Assembly (NCBI GenBank): GCA_002279765.1
Contig: NCCR01000011.1
Location: 1 to 45,285, forward strand
DNA from: Verrucomicrobia bacterium 12-59-8
GTDB lineage: Bacteria; Verrucomicrobiota; Verrucomicrobiae; Verrucomicrobiales; Verrucomicrobiaceae
Direction: 5' to 3'
Length of the DNA stretch: 45,285 bases
Shown: positions 7,785-14,364 of the stretch, one piece after another
Position numbering within the stretch: the stretch's first letter is position 1
Layout: the number at the start of each line of letters is the position of its first letter
Made by a program: the position numbers and the translations under genes
The notes under the pieces: model-generated
Databases searched by the model: none
The model's input: only the letters and a program-made list of their open reading frames with translations
What the model was told of the DNA's origin: nothing

Positions 7785-8148
7785 GTCACAGTACTGCGGA
7801 CAGTGCGGATACGAACCACCCTGCATTTATGGCCGGTGTATTGAACTTGCACCGGTAAAGGAGAAAGTCCTCCGCTGCCCTAACGCCAACGACTCCTGTA
7901 CCTACCCGAACTGTCCCCACGACCTACAAGCAAAGGAAACTGACATGAATCTCAACTTCTCCCGTTCCTCCAAAGGCGACCCTATCGACGTCATCAAGGA
8001 CATTGTGAGCAAACTCACCTACACCGAGATGAAGGCATTCTGCACCTCCATCAGCGCCGACCCGCAGGTCGTGGCGGACTGGGCTGACGGGACCCTGGCC
8101 CTGAAGAACAGCAACACTCCCAGCAACACCCCGCAAGTCAACGGTTAA
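7777..8148 (+). CDS. cysteine-rich zinc-finger-like protein with possible internal start (123 aa)
   Basis: Residues 1-52 contain ten cysteines in C-x2-C / C-x4-C type pairs, suggesting one or two small zinc-binding knuckles. The remainder is a separate helical domain with a polar tail. The ATG at 7777 overlaps the preceding stop. A second in-frame ATG at 7945 has its own site (AAGGAAA, 6-nt spacer) and would yield the 67-residue C-terminal domain alone. I cannot tell whether one or two products are made. Confidence 0.65.
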   Translation: MPKSQYCGQCGYEPPCIYGRCIELAPVKEKVLRCPNANDSCTYPNCPHDLQAKETDMNLNFSRSSKGDPIDVIKDIVSKLTYTEMKAFCTSISADPQVVADWADGTLALKNSNTPSNTPQVNG

Positions 8149-8184
8149 TCACTCACCCCCACCCAGCAAACAGGAACCTTTACA

Positions 8185-8463
8185 ATGTCCAAAGCTAAAA
8201 CAGTCTTTCACCTCTCCGCCAACTACAAATACGGGGAGAATGACACCCTCTCCCTCACCTTCTACAAGACCGAAAAGTCCCACATCACGGTCGAACTAAA
8301 CGACGAGCGTGCAGCCGCCGCCCACCGTTTCCTTGTCAATCTGTGTGAGGAACAGCTCGCGGAGGAAACTGATCTCCCCGTCGCGCAGTGCAAGCGCCTT
8401 GAGTCCCCGAAGGAAAAAGAGTCCAGCAAGGACGCGGACTACACCAACGAGGTGCCGTTCTAA
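8185..8463 (+). CDS. small protein with SSB-like acidic C-terminal tip (92 aa)
   Basis: A beta-rich body (residues 1-40), a helix, then a lysine/serine linker ending in D-A-D-Y-T-N-E-V-P-F. This ending resembles the D-D-D-I-P-F tip by which bacterial SSB recruits partner proteins. The body is too short for a standard SSB OB-fold (about 110 aa), so it may be a reduced or divergent version, or may mimic only the tip. An AGGAA site precedes the ATG, and the stop overlaps the next start (TAATG). Confidence 0.6.
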   Translation: MSKAKTVFHLSANYKYGENDTLSLTFYKTEKSHITVELNDERAAAAHRFLVNLCEEQLAEETDLPVAQCKRLESPKEKESSKDADYTNEVPF

Positions 8464-8804
8464 TGACCAACATCAACGTAGCATCTTTTCGTCCCATCGA
8501 CTCCCAGGTCCTTCTCGAACCCGACTTCGCGCGGGATGAGAAGCGCCGGAGTGGCCTCGTCGTCCCTGACCATGTGAAGGACAAGGTTGGCACCCCCTTC
8601 GGCACGGTCGTCGCAGTCGGTCCGGGGAGACAACTCGAGTCCGGACAGCTCTCCACCATGTGGGTCAAGCCCGGGGACCGGGTACAAGTCCACGCCTGGA
8701 AGGGCAACCCGGTGGAAGTCAACGGCCGGGCACTGCTTTGCTGTGACCAGAACTTCATCATCGGGATCATCGAAGATCTCCCTGCCGTCGCGAGGACTAA
8801 CTAA
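8463..8804 (+). CDS. GroES-like co-chaperonin
   Basis: Matches the Cpn10 fold along its whole length (113 aa; GroES is 97). It has F-R-P-I-D-S-Q-V-L-L at the start, a mobile-loop-like segment at 25-38 with S-G-L-V-V in place of G-G-I-V-L, G-T-V-V-A-V-G-P-G-R at 47-56, V-K-P-G-D-R-V at 68-74, and a final I-I-G-I-I strand. Such proteins cap GroEL, and T4 gp31 is the classic phage case. It may help fold phage proteins such as the capsid protein. It sits between the SSB-like and Sak4-like genes and shares overlapping start/stop codons with both. Confidence 0.82.
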   Translation: MTNINVASFRPIDSQVLLEPDFARDEKRRSGLVVPDHVKDKVGTPFGTVVAVGPGRQLESGQLSTMWVKPGDRVQVHAWKGNPVEVNGRALLCCDQNFIIGIIEDLPAVARTN

Positions 8805-9610
8805 TGGCCCAGCTCATTGACCACAAGTCCGCAGCACTGGTGAAGACGCTGGTGGTGGCAGACTCCGGATTTGGCAAGACGGGGGCACTAGCCTCCCTGG
8901 CTAAAGCCGGATACAACCTCTACATCATCGACTTCGACAATGGCCTGGATGTCCTCCGCAACCTGCTGAAAGACGACCCGAAGGCCCTTGCGAGGGTGCA
9001 GTACGAAACCTTTGTTGACAAGTTCAAGAACGTGGGAGGGCAACTCATGATTGATGGAGTCCCCACCGCCTTCGCGAATGCCCTGAAGATCCTATCCAAC
9101 TGGCCTGGGAAAGGGAGCCTCGACACCTGGACTGACAATGATGTGCTGGTGATTGACACCCTGACTACCATGGGTCAGGCGGCGATGCGAGGGATCTTGT
9201 CCCTCGTCGGCCGGGATGGCAAGGCCCAGATACAAGACTGGGGTGCAGCCATGGATCAAGTCGAACGCATGGTGCAGCTGTTGGCCACCCCAGCCTGCAA
9301 CTGCAACGTCATCCTGAACTGCCACATCCAGTACGCGGAGACCACCGAAGGGTCGGGTATCTTCAAAGGCTACCCCGCCGCACTCGGCAACAAGCTCTCC
9401 CCGAAGATCCCGGTGTACTTCAACAACTGCCTCGTCGGCAAGTCCACTGGCCTCGGGGCTAACAAGAAACGCGAGTTCATGACCAAAGGCGACGGCCTCG
9501 TCGAAGGTAAAGCCTCCGCTGTCACCGTCCCGGTCACACTCCCACAAGACACAGGCCTCGCGGAGTTCTTCAAAATCCTCCGTTCCGGCAAAGTCCCTTC
9601 CCCGGGCTAG
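8804..9610 (+). CDS. RecA-like ATPase (Sak4-type recombinase)
   Basis: P-loop ATPase with Walker A ADSGFGKTGA at 19-28 (K25), an I-I-D-F-D-N-G-L-D segment following strand 2, and Walker B D-V-L-V-I-D-T-L-T. Size (268 aa) and order fit Sak4-type phage proteins, which are core RecA folds that stimulate single-strand annealing together with a phage SSB. The neighbouring nuclease and SSB-like genes support this. A UvsX-type full recombinase is less likely given the length. The gene is followed by a 140-nt gap with two inverted repeats. Confidence 0.82.
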   Translation: MAQLIDHKSAALVKTLVVADSGFGKTGALASLAKAGYNLYIIDFDNGLDVLRNLLKDDPKALARVQYETFVDKFKNVGGQLMIDGVPTAFANALKILSNWPGKGSLDTWTDNDVLVIDTLTTMGQAAMRGILSLVGRDGKAQIQDWGAAMDQVERMVQLLATPACNCNVILNCHIQYAETTEGSGIFKGYPAALGNKLSPKIPVYFNNCLVGKSTGLGANKKREFMTKGDGLVEGKASAVTVPVTLPQDTGLAEFFKILRSGKVPSPG

Positions 9611-9656
9611 TCCTAGGCGCCCAGCAAGAGGTGGCGCAAAACACTTGCAGTTGTGG

Positions 9657-9715
9657 TTCGCAGCCGACCTCCTGCGAATGACACAATCCTAAGCCCGGTC
9701 GGGTAAGTGCCGGGC
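9657..9715. repeat. two inverted repeats in an intergenic gap
   Basis: TTCGCAG (9657-9663) pairs with CTGCGAA (9672-9678), and GCCCGG (9693-9698) pairs with CCGGGC (9710-9715). Neither is followed by a T-run. They fill the gap 9611-9750 between the Sak4-like and SSB-like genes and could be RNA stems or protein sites. No clear promoter seen here. Confidence 0.45.
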
Positions 9716-9750
9716 ATTAACCAAGCAACCTAGTAAAAGAAAGCAAACCA

Positions 9751-10194
9751 ATGTCTGTTGATTTCGCACACCTGCTGAATGTCAAAGCTGACGACATCAA
9801 GGAACTGCCGGTCCTCCCCCAGGGCCAGTACCTTGCCCGCATCGGCCAATACGAGTACAAGGACGCGAAGACGAAGAACGGGGATAAGCCTGTTCTCGAA
9901 TTCCCGCTGCAACTCACTTCCCGTGTCTCGGGTGAGGGCGACCTCCCGCCGAAACTTCCGGAGATGAAGCACACGTTCTGGCTGACCAAGGAAGACGGCA
10001 CGCAGGATGAGTACACGCTCAACCCGCTGAAGGTCTTCCTCGAAGCCGCCGGGGTTACCACCGAAGGGCGTTCGATCCTCGAGGCTGTCGCGGAGGTTGC
10101 CGGGAATATGCTCACCGTCAACATCGTCCACAACCCGAATAAGAACAACCCGGCCCGGCCTTATGCCAACATCAAAGGGTTCGCGGCCGCGTAA
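9751..10194 (+). CDS. putative single-stranded DNA-binding protein
   Basis: 147-aa protein with the build of phage SSB-like proteins often found next to Sak4-type ATPases: L-P-Q-G-Q-Y-L-A-R-I at about 28-37, a strand with K-P-V-L-E-F-P-L-Q-L-T-S-R-V, then L-N-P-L-K-V-F-L, and a final N-I-V-H-N-P-N-K-N strand. It lacks an acidic tip; instead the preceding gene at 8185 carries one. AAAGAAAG upstream of the ATG is a weak ribosome site. Assignment rests on pattern and neighbours, so a different beta-barrel role is possible. Confidence 0.6.
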   Translation: MSVDFAHLLNVKADDIKELPVLPQGQYLARIGQYEYKDAKTKNGDKPVLEFPLQLTSRVSGEGDLPPKLPEMKHTFWLTKEDGTQDEYTLNPLKVFLEAAGVTTEGRSILEAVAEVAGNMLTVNIVHNPNKNNPARPYANIKGFAAA

Positions 10195-10216
10195 AGTGAA
10201 GGAGAGGGAGGAGGCG

Positions 10217-10312
10217 GTGGGTGCTTCCTCCCAATTCCCCATGCACAACTTCATTCACCTCATCGTGGTAGTGCTGGTAGTAGCCTACTTCGTCGGCAAG
10301 CGCCAGCAGTAA
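10217..10312 (+). CDS. small single-span membrane protein (31 aa)
   Basis: A hydrophobic segment (about LIVVVLVVAYFVG) with a basic tail KRQQ forms one likely membrane span. The GTG at 10217 is preceded by AGGGAG with a 6-nt spacer; the in-frame ATG at 10241 would leave 23 residues and has no site. It fills the gap before the methyltransferase gene. Function unknown; such tiny membrane proteins in phages may act on host membrane processes. Confidence 0.5.
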   Translation: MGASSQFPMHNFIHLIVVVLVVAYFVGKRQQ

Positions 10313-10323
10313 AAGGGCGGATA

Positions 10324-11568
10324 ATGTTTCTAGTCAAATCAGCACAGGTCGACATCACTTCCATTATCGTTGAGAACAGGCAACGGACTGAGATTGATGA
10401 AGACAAACTCCAGGCCCTGATGTCGAGCATTGGCTCCATCGGCCTGATCAATCCCATCATCATTGATAGTGGGAACAGGCTCATCGCCGGGGAGCGTCGT
10501 CTCCGCGCGTGTGCCAAGCTCGGCTGGGATAAAATCCTCGTCCGGTACAACAACACCCTTGATGAGAAAGAGAAGCAGCTTATCGAGCTGGAAGAGAACA
10601 TCAAGCGGGTGGACCTTTCTTGGAAGGATCAAGTGGCCGCCCTTCGCAACCTACACAATCTGTACTGCGGCCTCGACCCCGAGTGGACCCTGGAGAAAAC
10701 TTCCCAGGTCGTGTCCCTCGACCCCGGTACTGTCTCGACCTACCTCAACATCGCCAATGAGTTGAACTCGGGGAATAAGATCGTGGCGGGTGCGGGGAAG
10801 CTCTCCGAAGCCAAGACCGCCCTGTCCCGCGCGCGCAGGAAGGAAAAAGAGAACGTCATCAATACTATCTTTGAGGACCCGAAGTCGGAGAAGGCCTCCG
10901 CCCCCGAAGTCACTGATGACCGCCCTGTGATTTGCGGTGACTTCATCCAGTGGAGCAAAACCCCGCAGAAGAATAAATTCGACGTGATCCACTGCGACTT
11001 CCCCTACGGAGTGAACATGGACAAGTCCGGGCAGGTCGCGGGTAATCTCGGCCTGTATGAAGACTCCCCGGATGTCTACTTCGCCCTGCTAGAAGCGTTC
11101 ACGAAAAACTACCACAACTTCGCCCAGCCTGTCTCCCACATCATGTTCTGGTTCTCGATGAACTTCTACTCCGAGACCCGTGAAGCCCTCTCCACCATCC
11201 CAGGCGCACGGGTGTTCCCATTCCCCCTCATCTGGTACAAGGACGATGGTAAGGGGATGATGCCAGACTCCATGCGGGAAGGTCGCCGGGTGTATGAGAC
11301 CGCCTTCCATGTCAGTGTCGGTGACCGCACTATCCGCAAGGCCGTAGGAAATGCCTTTCCCCATGGCCTTGACGCCACACGAGATCACCAAGCTCGTAAA
11401 CCCCCTGCCATGCTGCAGCATTTCTTCCAGATGTACCTGGAACCGGGCTGCCGCTTGCTCGACCCGACGTGCGGCTCGGGTGCTGCCCTCGTCGCCGGCC
11501 GAGCCCTCGGTGCGGAAGTCCTCGGCATCGAACTCGACCCGGAGTATGTCGAAAGGATCAAGCTGTGA
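10324..11568 (+). CDS. ParB-like domain fused to DNA methyltransferase
   Basis: Residues 1-110 match the ParB/Srx-type N-terminal domain, with S-G-N-R-L-I-A-G-E-R-R-L-R-A-C at 49-63. Residues 120-200 are helical and resemble the ParB helix-turn-helix region. The C-terminal half is an amino-methyltransferase with catalytic D-F-P-Y at 225-228 (a variant of DPPY) followed by the AdoMet motif D-P-T-C-G-S-G at 380-386, so motif IV precedes motif I as in beta-class enzymes. It probably methylates phage DNA at a specific site, for protection or for marking; no partner restriction enzyme is seen. The target sequence is unknown. Confidence 0.85.
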   Translation: MFLVKSAQVDITSIIVENRQRTEIDEDKLQALMSSIGSIGLINPIIIDSGNRLIAGERRLRACAKLGWDKILVRYNNTLDEKEKQLIELEENIKRVDLSWKDQVAALRNLHNLYCGLDPEWTLEKTSQVVSLDPGTVSTYLNIANELNSGNKIVAGAGKLSEAKTALSRARRKEKENVINTIFEDPKSEKASAPEVTDDRPVICGDFIQWSKTPQKNKFDVIHCDFPYGVNMDKSGQVAGNLGLYEDSPDVYFALLEAFTKNYHNFAQPVSHIMFWFSMNFYSETREALSTIPGARVFPFPLIWYKDDGKGMMPDSMREGRRVYETAFHVSVGDRTIRKAVGNAFPHGLDATRDHQARKPPAMLQHFFQMYLEPGCRLLDPTCGSGAALVAGRALGAEVLGIELDPEYVERIKL

Positions 11569-11858
11569 CACGAGTCCCTCCTCCGGTTAACGGGACTATC
11601 ACTCACCCACTGAAAGAACGCATTCTCCGGTTGTTGCTGGAAGCCGGTGGGGAAATAGTCTCACATGAGAAATTGCTGTCCCAACTCGGCTATACCCCAA
11701 AGACAGCCGAGGAATATGACAAGGCAGTGCTCACCATTCGCCAGTCCATCTACCGCCTCAATCGTGACCCCATCTTCAACCACCTTGCTAAAATCTACGC
11801 CGAGTATGGGAAAGGGTATTACATCAAACTCACCGAGCGTGCATCATGGGTCAAGTGA
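11565..11858 (+). CDS. winged-helix DNA-binding protein (OmpR/PhoB C-terminal-like)
   Basis: 97-aa protein reading like a lone transcription-regulator effector domain: helix 1 K-E-R-I-L-R-L-L-L, V-S-H-E-K-L-L helix, a recognition helix with V-L-T-I-R-Q-S-I-Y-R-L-N, and a C-terminal wing ending G-K-G-Y-Y-I-K. There is no receiver domain. The GTG start overlaps the preceding stop (GTGA). It may regulate phage or host promoters. It overlaps the UDG gene by 13 nt. Confidence 0.7.
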   Translation: MTRVPPPVNGTITHPLKERILRLLLEAGGEIVSHEKLLSQLGYTPKTAEEYDKAVLTIRQSIYRLNRDPIFNHLAKIYAEYGKGYYIKLTERASWVK

Positions 11859-12886
11859 AGTGTAAGCCTGTAGGTCCAGCAAATGCCAAGATCGTGATCG
11901 TCGGGGAGAGTCCGAGTGAGCATGAGGTAAAGTCCGGCGTGCTGTTCTCCGGGTCCTCCGGGGACGAACTCACGCGCCTACTCTCCGAGGCCGGTATCGA
12001 CCGCGAGCAATGCTACCTTACCTCCGTCTTCAAGCACCGTCCCCCCAACGGATCGTTGGAGAATTACTGTGTGAGTAAAAAGGAATTACCGCTTGACTAT
12101 TCCTACCCATATTTGTATTATGGGAAATACATAGCCCCGAAGTATCTGAGTGATGTCGAGGAAACCAAGGATGAACTTAAACAGCTCAGCCCTAACCTCA
12201 TCATTGCATTGGGTTCTACCGCAAGCTGGTTCTTTAACCTTGGTCCGATTACAACTGCAAGAGGAATTGTTGCCCGGAGTGAGTATGGGAAAGTTATCCC
12301 TACATTCCATCCTTCAGCTGTGCTACGACAGTGGTCTAATCGAACAGTCGTTATGGCGGATTTACTCAAAGCGGCTCATGAGTCCACGTTCCCTGATGTC
12401 CGCCGTCCGCAGCGGGAATTGTGGGTAGAGCCCACACTAAGCGAAGTCACCAGGTTCTTCTCTCTCCACCTCTTCCCGGCGAAGGAAATCTCCCTTGACA
12501 TCGAGAACCCCGGTGGACAGCTGCATTGCCTTGCCTTGGCCCCTTCACCCACCATTGCCATTTGCATCCCCTTCATTGACCCCCGCAAGCCCGACCGCAA
12601 CTACTGGTCCTACGCCGACGAGTGTCAAGTGTGGAGACTTATCCGCAAACTCTTGGTGGATGGAACCATTAGCAAAAGATACAAGACAATCGGACAGAAC
12701 CTATTATACGACGTCCAGCATCTGGCAAAGGCTGGGTGCAAACTCGCCAGCATAGACGACGACACCATGCTCGCCCACCACGCCATGTATCCTGAGATGC
12801 GTAAGGGCCTTGGTTTCCTCGGCTCCATCTACACCAACGAACTTAGCTGGAAACAAATGCACAAGGACCTCGGGCGGGACAAATGA
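11846..12886 (+). CDS. uracil-DNA glycosylase domain fused to front part of 3'-5' exonuclease
   Basis: Residues 10-180 match family-4/5-type uracil-DNA glycosylases: G-E-S-P-S-E-H-E at 20-27, T-S-V-F-K-H-R-P-P at 59-67, A-L-G-S-T-A at 121-126 and the H-P-S-A motif at 155-158. The Fe-S cysteines usual in family 4 are not all present (only C6, C56 and C75 in this part). Residues 213-346 are the start of a DnaQ-like exonuclease: Exo I D218-I-E220 and Exo II N285...D289. Exo III is missing here and lies at residues 23-27 of the polymerase 1.5 kb downstream. Codon use around 12060-12370 is markedly more AT-rich than the neighbours. Confidence 0.8.
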   Translation: MGQVKCKPVGPANAKIVIVGESPSEHEVKSGVLFSGSSGDELTRLLSEAGIDREQCYLTSVFKHRPPNGSLENYCVSKKELPLDYSYPYLYYGKYIAPKYLSDVEETKDELKQLSPNLIIALGSTASWFFNLGPITTARGIVARSEYGKVIPTFHPSAVLRQWSNRTVVMADLLKAAHESTFPDVRRPQRELWVEPTLSEVTRFFSLHLFPAKEISLDIENPGGQLHCLALAPSPTIAICIPFIDPRKPDRNYWSYADECQVWRLIRKLLVDGTISKRYKTIGQNLLYDVQHLAKAGCKLASIDDDTMLAHHAMYPEMRKGLGFLGSIYTNELSWKQMHKDLGRDK

Positions 12887-12993
12887 CCATCGAACTAGCC
12901 TACCAAATAATCCTGCACCTCCTCGCCCTCCCAGGATTATTCGTCACTATTGAGGGCGTAACATACTGGCTCGACAAACGGAGATACAAATGA
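12883..12993 (+). CDS. small membrane protein (36 aa)
   Basis: ATGA overlaps on both sides tie this short frame to the UDG/exonuclease gene and the MazG-like gene, which argues that it is translated. It has one hydrophobic segment (about residues 7-24, I-I-L-H-L-L-A-L-P-G-L-F-V) and a basic end DKRRYK, so a single membrane span is likely. Function unknown. Confidence 0.55.
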   Translation: MTIELAYQIILHLLALPGLFVTIEGVTYWLDKRRYK

Positions 12994-13406
12994 ACGAACC
13001 AATCAAGTGCCCTCACGATGGCACTCCCATGGTCATCCCAGCCGGGGCCTTCGAAGCCCTGTGCGTCAACATTCACATGCTCAACACCATCTGGTGGCAT
13101 GACCCTGTGACGGGGAAGCGCCTTGAAAGGAATGAAGGTGAGATGCTCGCCCTGATGCATTCGGAGTTATCAGAGGCCCTCGAGGGTGTCCGGAAGAACT
13201 CCAACGACGACCACCTCCCCCAGTACAAGTCCTTCCCGGTGGAACTCATCGACACAGTGATCCGGCTATGCGACCGTCTCGGTGAACTCGCCATCAACCA
13301 CAACCTGCCAATCGCGGAGATCCTTTATGCCAAACTCGCCTACAACACCACAAGGGCCGACCACACCCACGCGGCCAGACGAGAGGCCGGCGGAAAGGCC
13401 TTTTGA
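12990..13406 (+). CDS. MazG-like nucleotide pyrophosphohydrolase
   Basis: Four-helix all-alpha NTP-PPase fold of the MazG/HisE superfamily. The metal-binding pairs are visible as E59-x-x-E62 (HSELSEALEG) and E85-x-x-D88 (VELIDTVIR). The C-terminus (N-T-T-R-A-D-H and K-A-F) is typical of phage MazG-like proteins. It probably hydrolyses nucleoside triphosphates, such as non-canonical or excess dNTPs or (p)ppGpp-related signals; the substrate cannot be told from sequence. It lies in the cluster inserted between the two polymerase parts. Confidence 0.78.
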   Translation: MNEPIKCPHDGTPMVIPAGAFEALCVNIHMLNTIWWHDPVTGKRLERNEGEMLALMHSELSEALEGVRKNSNDDHLPQYKSFPVELIDTVIRLCDRLGELAINHNLPIAEILYAKLAYNTTRADHTHAARREAGGKAF

Positions 13407-13431
13407 TTTCGGGTCCATTGCGAGTGCCCTG

Positions 13432-13683
13432 ATGGGGGAACCTCCACCGGTGGCTAAGCCCTTACCCGAGCCAGCCAAGCCGATCATCAACTTCCGCTAT
13501 AAATGGAAGCGGATATTCGGAGCCCAGTGGACTCCCCCCATCTGGTATCGTCGAGAGACCATCCCGGCTACACATGAGGCCACAGGGATTAAATCCGCCG
13601 TGGTGATCCACAAGTTCTGGTTCCTCGGCCTATTCCACTGCGTGCTCACTACCATCCGAGAGGTGCATCTTGACCAAGAGTAA
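13432..13683 (+). CDS. hypothetical protein, Pro-rich N-terminus (83 aa)
   Basis: Pro-rich start followed by a compact domain with many Trp, Arg and aromatic residues. Not recognised. The start is uncertain: 13432 is the first ATG after the MazG-like stop but lacks a clear site. The in-frame ATG at 13327 has GGAG with an 8-nt spacer but overlaps the MazG-like gene by 80 nt. The 3' end overlaps the next gene by 14 nt. Confidence 0.55.
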   Translation: MGEPPPVAKPLPEPAKPIINFRYKWKRIFGAQWTPPIWYRRETIPATHEATGIKSAVVIHKFWFLGLFHCVLTTIREVHLDQE

Positions 13684-13960
13684 ATCCACCCCCAATGTTG
13701 TTGAAGCCACGCTTACCGAGCGCGGTTCTCGATACGGAACCTTCACCCAAAACAGTGAAGTCTATGTCAAACTCATGGAGGTCTTCCAGTCCTCCCCTAA
13801 CTACATTTCTTCCCCACCAGCAGTCAAACATGCCCTGGGTAACATCGCCACCAAACTCGCCCGTCTCCTCACCGGAGAAGTAATGTACTTCGACAACTGG
13901 CGGGACATTGCAGGGTATGCTACTCTGATGGATAAAATCTGCAATGGAGAAGATCGGTGA
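13670..13960 (+). CDS. DUF6378-like protein (96 aa)
   Basis: Carries the pattern of the phage DUF6378 family: E-R-G-S-R-Y-G-T-F near residue 17, a helix with A-L-G-N-I-A-T-K-L-A-R in the middle and D-N-W-R-D-I-A-G-Y-A at the end. Its function is unknown. It starts at TTG with GAGAGG upstream, overlapping the previous gene. The neighbours (MazG-like, deoxyribosyltransferase-like) suggest a nucleotide-related role, which is inference. Confidence 0.72.
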   Translation: MTKSKSTPNVVEATLTERGSRYGTFTQNSEVYVKLMEVFQSSPNYISSPPAVKHALGNIATKLARLLTGEVMYFDNWRDIAGYATLMDKICNGEDR

Positions 13961-14364
13961 AGATATATTTTGCAGGTCCGTGGGAGTATGGACCTAAACT
14001 CAAAGACCTCCGTAATCAAATCCAGTCCATATTCCCTATCATCAAGATCACTTCCACCTGGCTCAACATTGAAACTTCCGTTTCAAGCAACAACGCCATG
14101 GAAGCAGGGCAATATGCCCAGCAAGATCTCGACGACGTACTTCGTGCGGATATGCTTGTATTGTTCAACCCTGAGGGATTTGAACAATCCCCTGGACGTA
14201 ATATCGAATTCGGCTACGCCCTTGCCCTCGGACATGCCCTTGCCATTGTAGGTCGACGCTGTGGCGTATTCCAATATCTCCCACAAATCCAACACTTCCC
14301 CCACACTACTTATTTCCTCCAATGGCTTAATGAATATCAGCAAACACCGTATCTGAGAAAATAA
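13957..14364 (+). CDS. nucleoside 2-deoxyribosyltransferase-like protein
   Basis: Rossmann-like protein of the deoxyribosyltransferase superfamily. K-I-Y-F-A-G-P at 2-8 is the first strand with the nucleotide-binding turn, A-D-M-L-V-L-F-N-P at 64-72 the central strand, and G-R-N-I-E-F-G-Y-A at 80-88 carries the expected catalytic glutamate E84. Members exchange or hydrolyse the base of deoxynucleosides or their monophosphates; relatives in defence and anti-defence act on NAD-type molecules. GTG start in a GTGA overlap. Base use is more AT-rich than in flanking genes. Confidence 0.72.
   Translation: MKIYFAGPWEYGPKLKDLRNQIQSIFPIIKITSTWLNIETSVSSNNAMEAGQYAQQDLDDVLRADMLVLFNPEGFEQSPGRNIEFGYALALGHALAIVGRRCGVFQYLPQIQHFPHTTYFLQWLNEYQQTPYLRK

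Noticed and set aside
12887..14363. Group I intron or intein splitting the polymerase
   Set aside because: The interval is filled with coupled genes having their own starts and stops; no homing endonuclease or splice motifs seen.
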